Positions 50,060 to 52,168 of a stretch of DNA of 52,168 bases are shown here, piece by piece. The notes beneath the pieces are model-generated. The model did not search any database. It was not told where the DNA came from and saw only the letters and a list, made by a program, of their open reading frames with translations. How positions within the stretch are numbered: position 1 is the stretch's first letter; the number at the start of each line of letters is the position of its first letter. This DNA comes from Verrucomicrobiaceae bacterium UBA7681 (GTDB taxonomy: Bacteria > Verrucomicrobiota > Verrucomicrobiia > Verrucomicrobiales > Verrucomicrobiaceae), in NCBI GenBank assembly GCA_002482965.1, contig DLGZ01000039.1:1-52168 (forward strand), given 5' to 3'. The position numbers and the translations under genes are program-made.

Positions 50060-51802
50060 ATGGCCTCTGAAAACACCCCTACTCGTAAAACTCCTGAACA
50101 ACTCCGCTCCTGGCGCTGGTATGGCCGTGATGAACTGCGCTCGTTTGGGCATCGCTCGCGGGCGAAGCAGGCGGGGTGGGGGAGTGAGGACATTGTGGGC
50201 AAGCCGGTGATCGGCATTCTGAACACGTGGAGTGATCTGAACTCCTGCCACATGCATTTGCGCCTGACGGCGGATGCGGTGAAGCGTGGGATTTTGCAGG
50301 CGGGCGGGCATCCGATGGAAGTGCCGGTGATGTCGGCAGGTGAGATGCTGACGAAGCCGACGGCGATGTTTCACCGCAATTTTCTGGCGATGGAGACGGA
50401 GGAAATGCTGCGGGCCAATCCCCTTGATGGGGCGGTGCTGCTGGGTGGCTGTGACAAATCCACGCCGGGGCTGCTCATGGGGGCGTTTAGCATGGATATT
50501 CCGGTCATCTACATGCCCTGCGGGCCGATGATCAAAGGCAACTGGCGCGGCGAGACACTTGGTAGCGGCAGTGATGTGTGGAAGTACTGGGATGAGAAGC
50601 GGGCGGGCAATCTGAGCTGGGAGCAGTGGTGCGAGATCGAGGATGGGATCGCGCGCAGTCCTGGTCATTGCATGACGATGGGGACGGCCTCGACGCTCAC
50701 GGCTTTGGCTGAAACGCTGGGGCTTTGCATTCCTGGTGCGTCTTCAATTCCTGCGGTGGACAGTGCGCACACGCGTATTGCTGCGGCTGCGGGCAGGCAG
50801 ATCGTGGAGAACGTGTGGCTGGACCGGAAACCATCCGGGATCGTGAGCGAGCGTTCGTTTGAGAATGCCATCGCGGTGGACATGGCGCTGGGTGGGAGCA
50901 CGAATGCGATTGTGCATCTGGTGGCGATGGCTGGGCGGCTGGGCATCAAGCTGCCGCTGGAGAAATTTGACGAGATCAGCCGGAAAATTCCGCTGCTGGC
51001 GAACATGCGGCCTGCGGGCAAGTATTTGATGGAGGAGTTCTTCCTGGCGGGCGGGCTGCGTGCGCTGCTGAATGGCATGCGCGAGCTGCTGCACACGGAT
51101 GTGCCGACGATCACGGGCAAGACGCTGGGTGAAGACATTGAGGACGCGATCATTCATGATGAGGATGTGATCCGCACGCCGGCGAATGCGTTGCAGCCGG
51201 ATGGCGGTACTGCGATCCTGCGTGGCAATCTTTGCCCTGATGGTGCGGTGATCAAACACGCTGCCGCGACGAAGGAACTGTGCACGCATACCGGGCCTGC
51301 GCTGGTGTTTGACAGCTACGCGGAGCTCAAAAAGAACATCGACGACATGGAGCTGGATGTGACGAAGGACAGCGTGCTGATCCTGCGCAATGCGGGGCCT
51401 GTGGGTGCGCCCGGCATGCCGGAGTGGGGGCAGCTGCCGATTCCGAAGAAGCTGATCATGCAGGGCATCCGGGACATGGTGCGGCTGAGCGACTGCCGCA
51501 TGAGTGGTACCAGCTACGGGGCGTGTGTGCTGCACATCGCGCCGGAGAGTGCGATTGGCGGGCCGCTGGCGCTGGTGAAGACTGGAGATCTCATTGAACT
51601 CGATGTGCCGAATCGGAAACTGCATCTGCATGTCAGTGATGCGGAGCTGGCGGAGCGGCGTGCTGCATGGAAGCCCGCGCCGGAGCGATATCACCGTGGG
51701 TATGCGAAGCTTTATGTGGAGCATGTGACGCAGGCGGATCAGGGGGCGGACTTTGACTTCCTGCAATATGGTCCTGCGGTGCCAGAGCCGGACATTTTTT
51801 AG
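50060..51802 (+). CDS. IlvD/Edd family dehydratase (sugar-acid dehydratase type)
   Basis: 580 residues. Cluster-binding Cys are seen at NTWSDLNSCHMHL, LGGCDKSTPG and PGHCMTMGTASTL. Further family blocks are VDMALGGSTNAIVHL, MRPAGKYLMEEFF, GTAILRGNLCPDGAVIKH, GPVGAPGMPEWG and DCRMSGTSYGACVLHIAPE. The local pattern (NTWSDLNSCH, GGHPMEVPVMS) is closer to L-arabonate/D-xylonate-type dehydratases than to the isoleucine-valine enzyme, so a role in sugar-acid breakdown is favoured; this is a judgement by motif. Intergenic region to the left contains a dispersed ACCACGGAATACACTGAATA tract. Confidence 0.88.
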   Translation: MASENTPTRKTPEQLRSWRWYGRDELRSFGHRSRAKQAGWGSEDIVGKPVIGILNTWSDLNSCHMHLRLTADAVKRGILQAGGHPMEVPVMSAGEMLTKPTAMFHRNFLAMETEEMLRANPLDGAVLLGGCDKSTPGLLMGAFSMDIPVIYMPCGPMIKGNWRGETLGSGSDVWKYWDEKRAGNLSWEQWCEIEDGIARSPGHCMTMGTASTLTALAETLGLCIPGASSIPAVDSAHTRIAAAAGRQIVENVWLDRKPSGIVSERSFENAIAVDMALGGSTNAIVHLVAMAGRLGIKLPLEKFDEISRKIPLLANMRPAGKYLMEEFFLAGGLRALLNGMRELLHTDVPTITGKTLGEDIEDAIIHDEDVIRTPANALQPDGGTAILRGNLCPDGAVIKHAAATKELCTHTGPALVFDSYAELKKNIDDMELDVTKDSVLILRNAGPVGAPGMPEWGQLPIPKKLIMQGIRDMVRLSDCRMSGTSYGACVLHIAPESAIGGPLALVKTGDLIELDVPNRKLHLHVSDAELAERRAAWKPAPERYHRGYAKLYVEHVTQADQGADFDFLQYGPAVPEPDIF

Positions 51803-51886
51803 AAGATGCTCAGGGCGCGTTGTCGGGCTGCCTGCACACTCCAAGAGGGGGCTTCGGCTCACTCGGAGGTCTCAGGTGTGTCAGCA

Positions 51887-51930
51887 CGCTGATGGTCGGG
51901 CGGGCTGTCGCCACACCCAACCTACGAGCG
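51887..51930. repeat. Dispersed 44-base repeat, copy 2
   Basis: Same unit as 28156-28199, 40 of 44 positions equal by eye, same orientation. It lies downstream of the dehydratase gene in a stretch that contains no other gene. Confidence 0.65.
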
Positions 51931-52028
51931 CATCGGGTTGGTTTAAAACCGCTGCTCAATCAGAGAGATGATGAATTGGTGAGGGGGGCATTGTTGAAAT
52001 GCGCCTGAAGGTGCCTCACGACGAGGCA

Positions 52029-52060
52029 CAAAAAAACCTCCCGGCTTGCGCCGGGAGGTT
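52029..52060 (-). terminator. Intrinsic terminator of the edge outer-membrane protein gene
   Basis: AACCTCCCGGC (52035-52045) pairs perfectly with GCCGGGAGGTT (52050-52060) around TTGC, and an A-run on the left gives T on the minus strand. It begins 38 bases downstream of the stop of the gene cut by the right edge. Confidence 0.85.
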
Positions 52061-52098
52061 AACCTTGAAGGGTTGAATCGTTCAGAGAACGACGGGTA

Positions 52099-52168
52099 TT
52101 AGAAGCGGACGCTGAGGGTCACGCCGTAGTACACAATGCTGTGGAACGGGGTGGCTGGGCCGCCGCCG
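52099..52168 (-). CDS. C-terminus of an outer-membrane beta-barrel protein (partial)
   Basis: The minus strand ends with the residues HSIVYYGVTLSVRF and a TAA at 52099. A last strand of alternating hydrophobic residues finishing in Phe is the signature recognised by the outer-membrane assembly machinery. Most of the gene is outside the window; a porin is likely. The first visible residues (GGGPATPF) are a loop. Confidence 0.75.
   Translation of the reverse strand, partial: GGGPATPFHSIVYYGVTLSVRF

Overview
The window is bacterial chromosome, and its gene content points to Verrucomicrobiota, probably near Prosthecobacter/Verrucomicrobium. The indicators are a PVC-type heme-binding propeller/HEAT/CxxCH protein of 1212 residues, two tandem Hanks-type kinases, Tat-exported Gfo/Idh/MocA and FAD oxidoreductases, a pseudopilin, a sialate O-acetylesterase, large secreted beta-helix proteins and short dispersed hairpin repeats. 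This assignment is inference from families. I saw no rRNA, tRNA, CRISPR array, transposase or phage gene.

Layout. 1-5.4 kb: an OmpA-family protein cut by the left edge, a hotdog thioesterase, a sialate O-acetylesterase, a histidine phosphatase and a glycosyltransferase/RmlC-like pair. 5.4-14.7 kb: mostly minus-strand sugar-catabolism genes (beta-helix protein, esterase, xylose-isomerase-like protein, SDR, FAD oxidoreductase, LamG-like protein, zinc alcohol dehydrogenase, hexulose-phosphate-synthase-like aldolase) next to a divergent PAS-AraC regulator. 15.5-18.8 kb: a cytochrome c/alpha-toroid protein, an acetyltransferase, a VOC protein and an esterase in close-packed minus-strand order.

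18.9-23.4 kb is the most unusual part. It is an integron-type gene-cassette array with six attC sites and seven plus-strand cassettes, and no integrase gene is visible. The cassettes encode mostly small membrane or exported proteins of unknown function, plus one Tat-exported chlorite-dismutase-family protein. Each attC shows paired outer and inner boxes with one extra unpaired G in the left inner box. Four of the six cassettes that have an attC obey exactly the rule that the 3' outer box complements that cassette's own 5' core, and a fifth differs by one base. The array is preceded by two copies of an 18-bp dyad and two 21-bp imperfect direct repeats that could be a control region or an attI relic.

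23.6-31 kb: acetyltransferase, DJ-1/PfpI protein, thioesterase, Tat Gfo/Idh protein, an 886-base stretch of dispersed repeats with no gene, and a 902-aa beta-helix protein. 31-36.6 kb: a double-HTH regulator with a dead S24-like domain, divergent from two tandem membrane Ser/Thr kinases, then two small Cys-rich exported proteins that look metal-related. 36.8-46 kb: divergent Gfo/Idh proteins, YicC, ParB, an NTF2-like lipoprotein, a membrane-fused spermidine-synthase-like protein, a C-terminal processing protease and an internally duplicated membrane protein. 46-52.2 kb: the giant PVC heme protein, an IlvD/Edd sugar-acid dehydratase and the last residues of an outer-membrane beta-barrel at the right edge.

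Overall the chromosome looks equipped for polysaccharide and sugar-acid breakdown (esterases, beta-helix proteins, oxidoreductases, dehydratase) with envelope signalling and an accessory cassette array.
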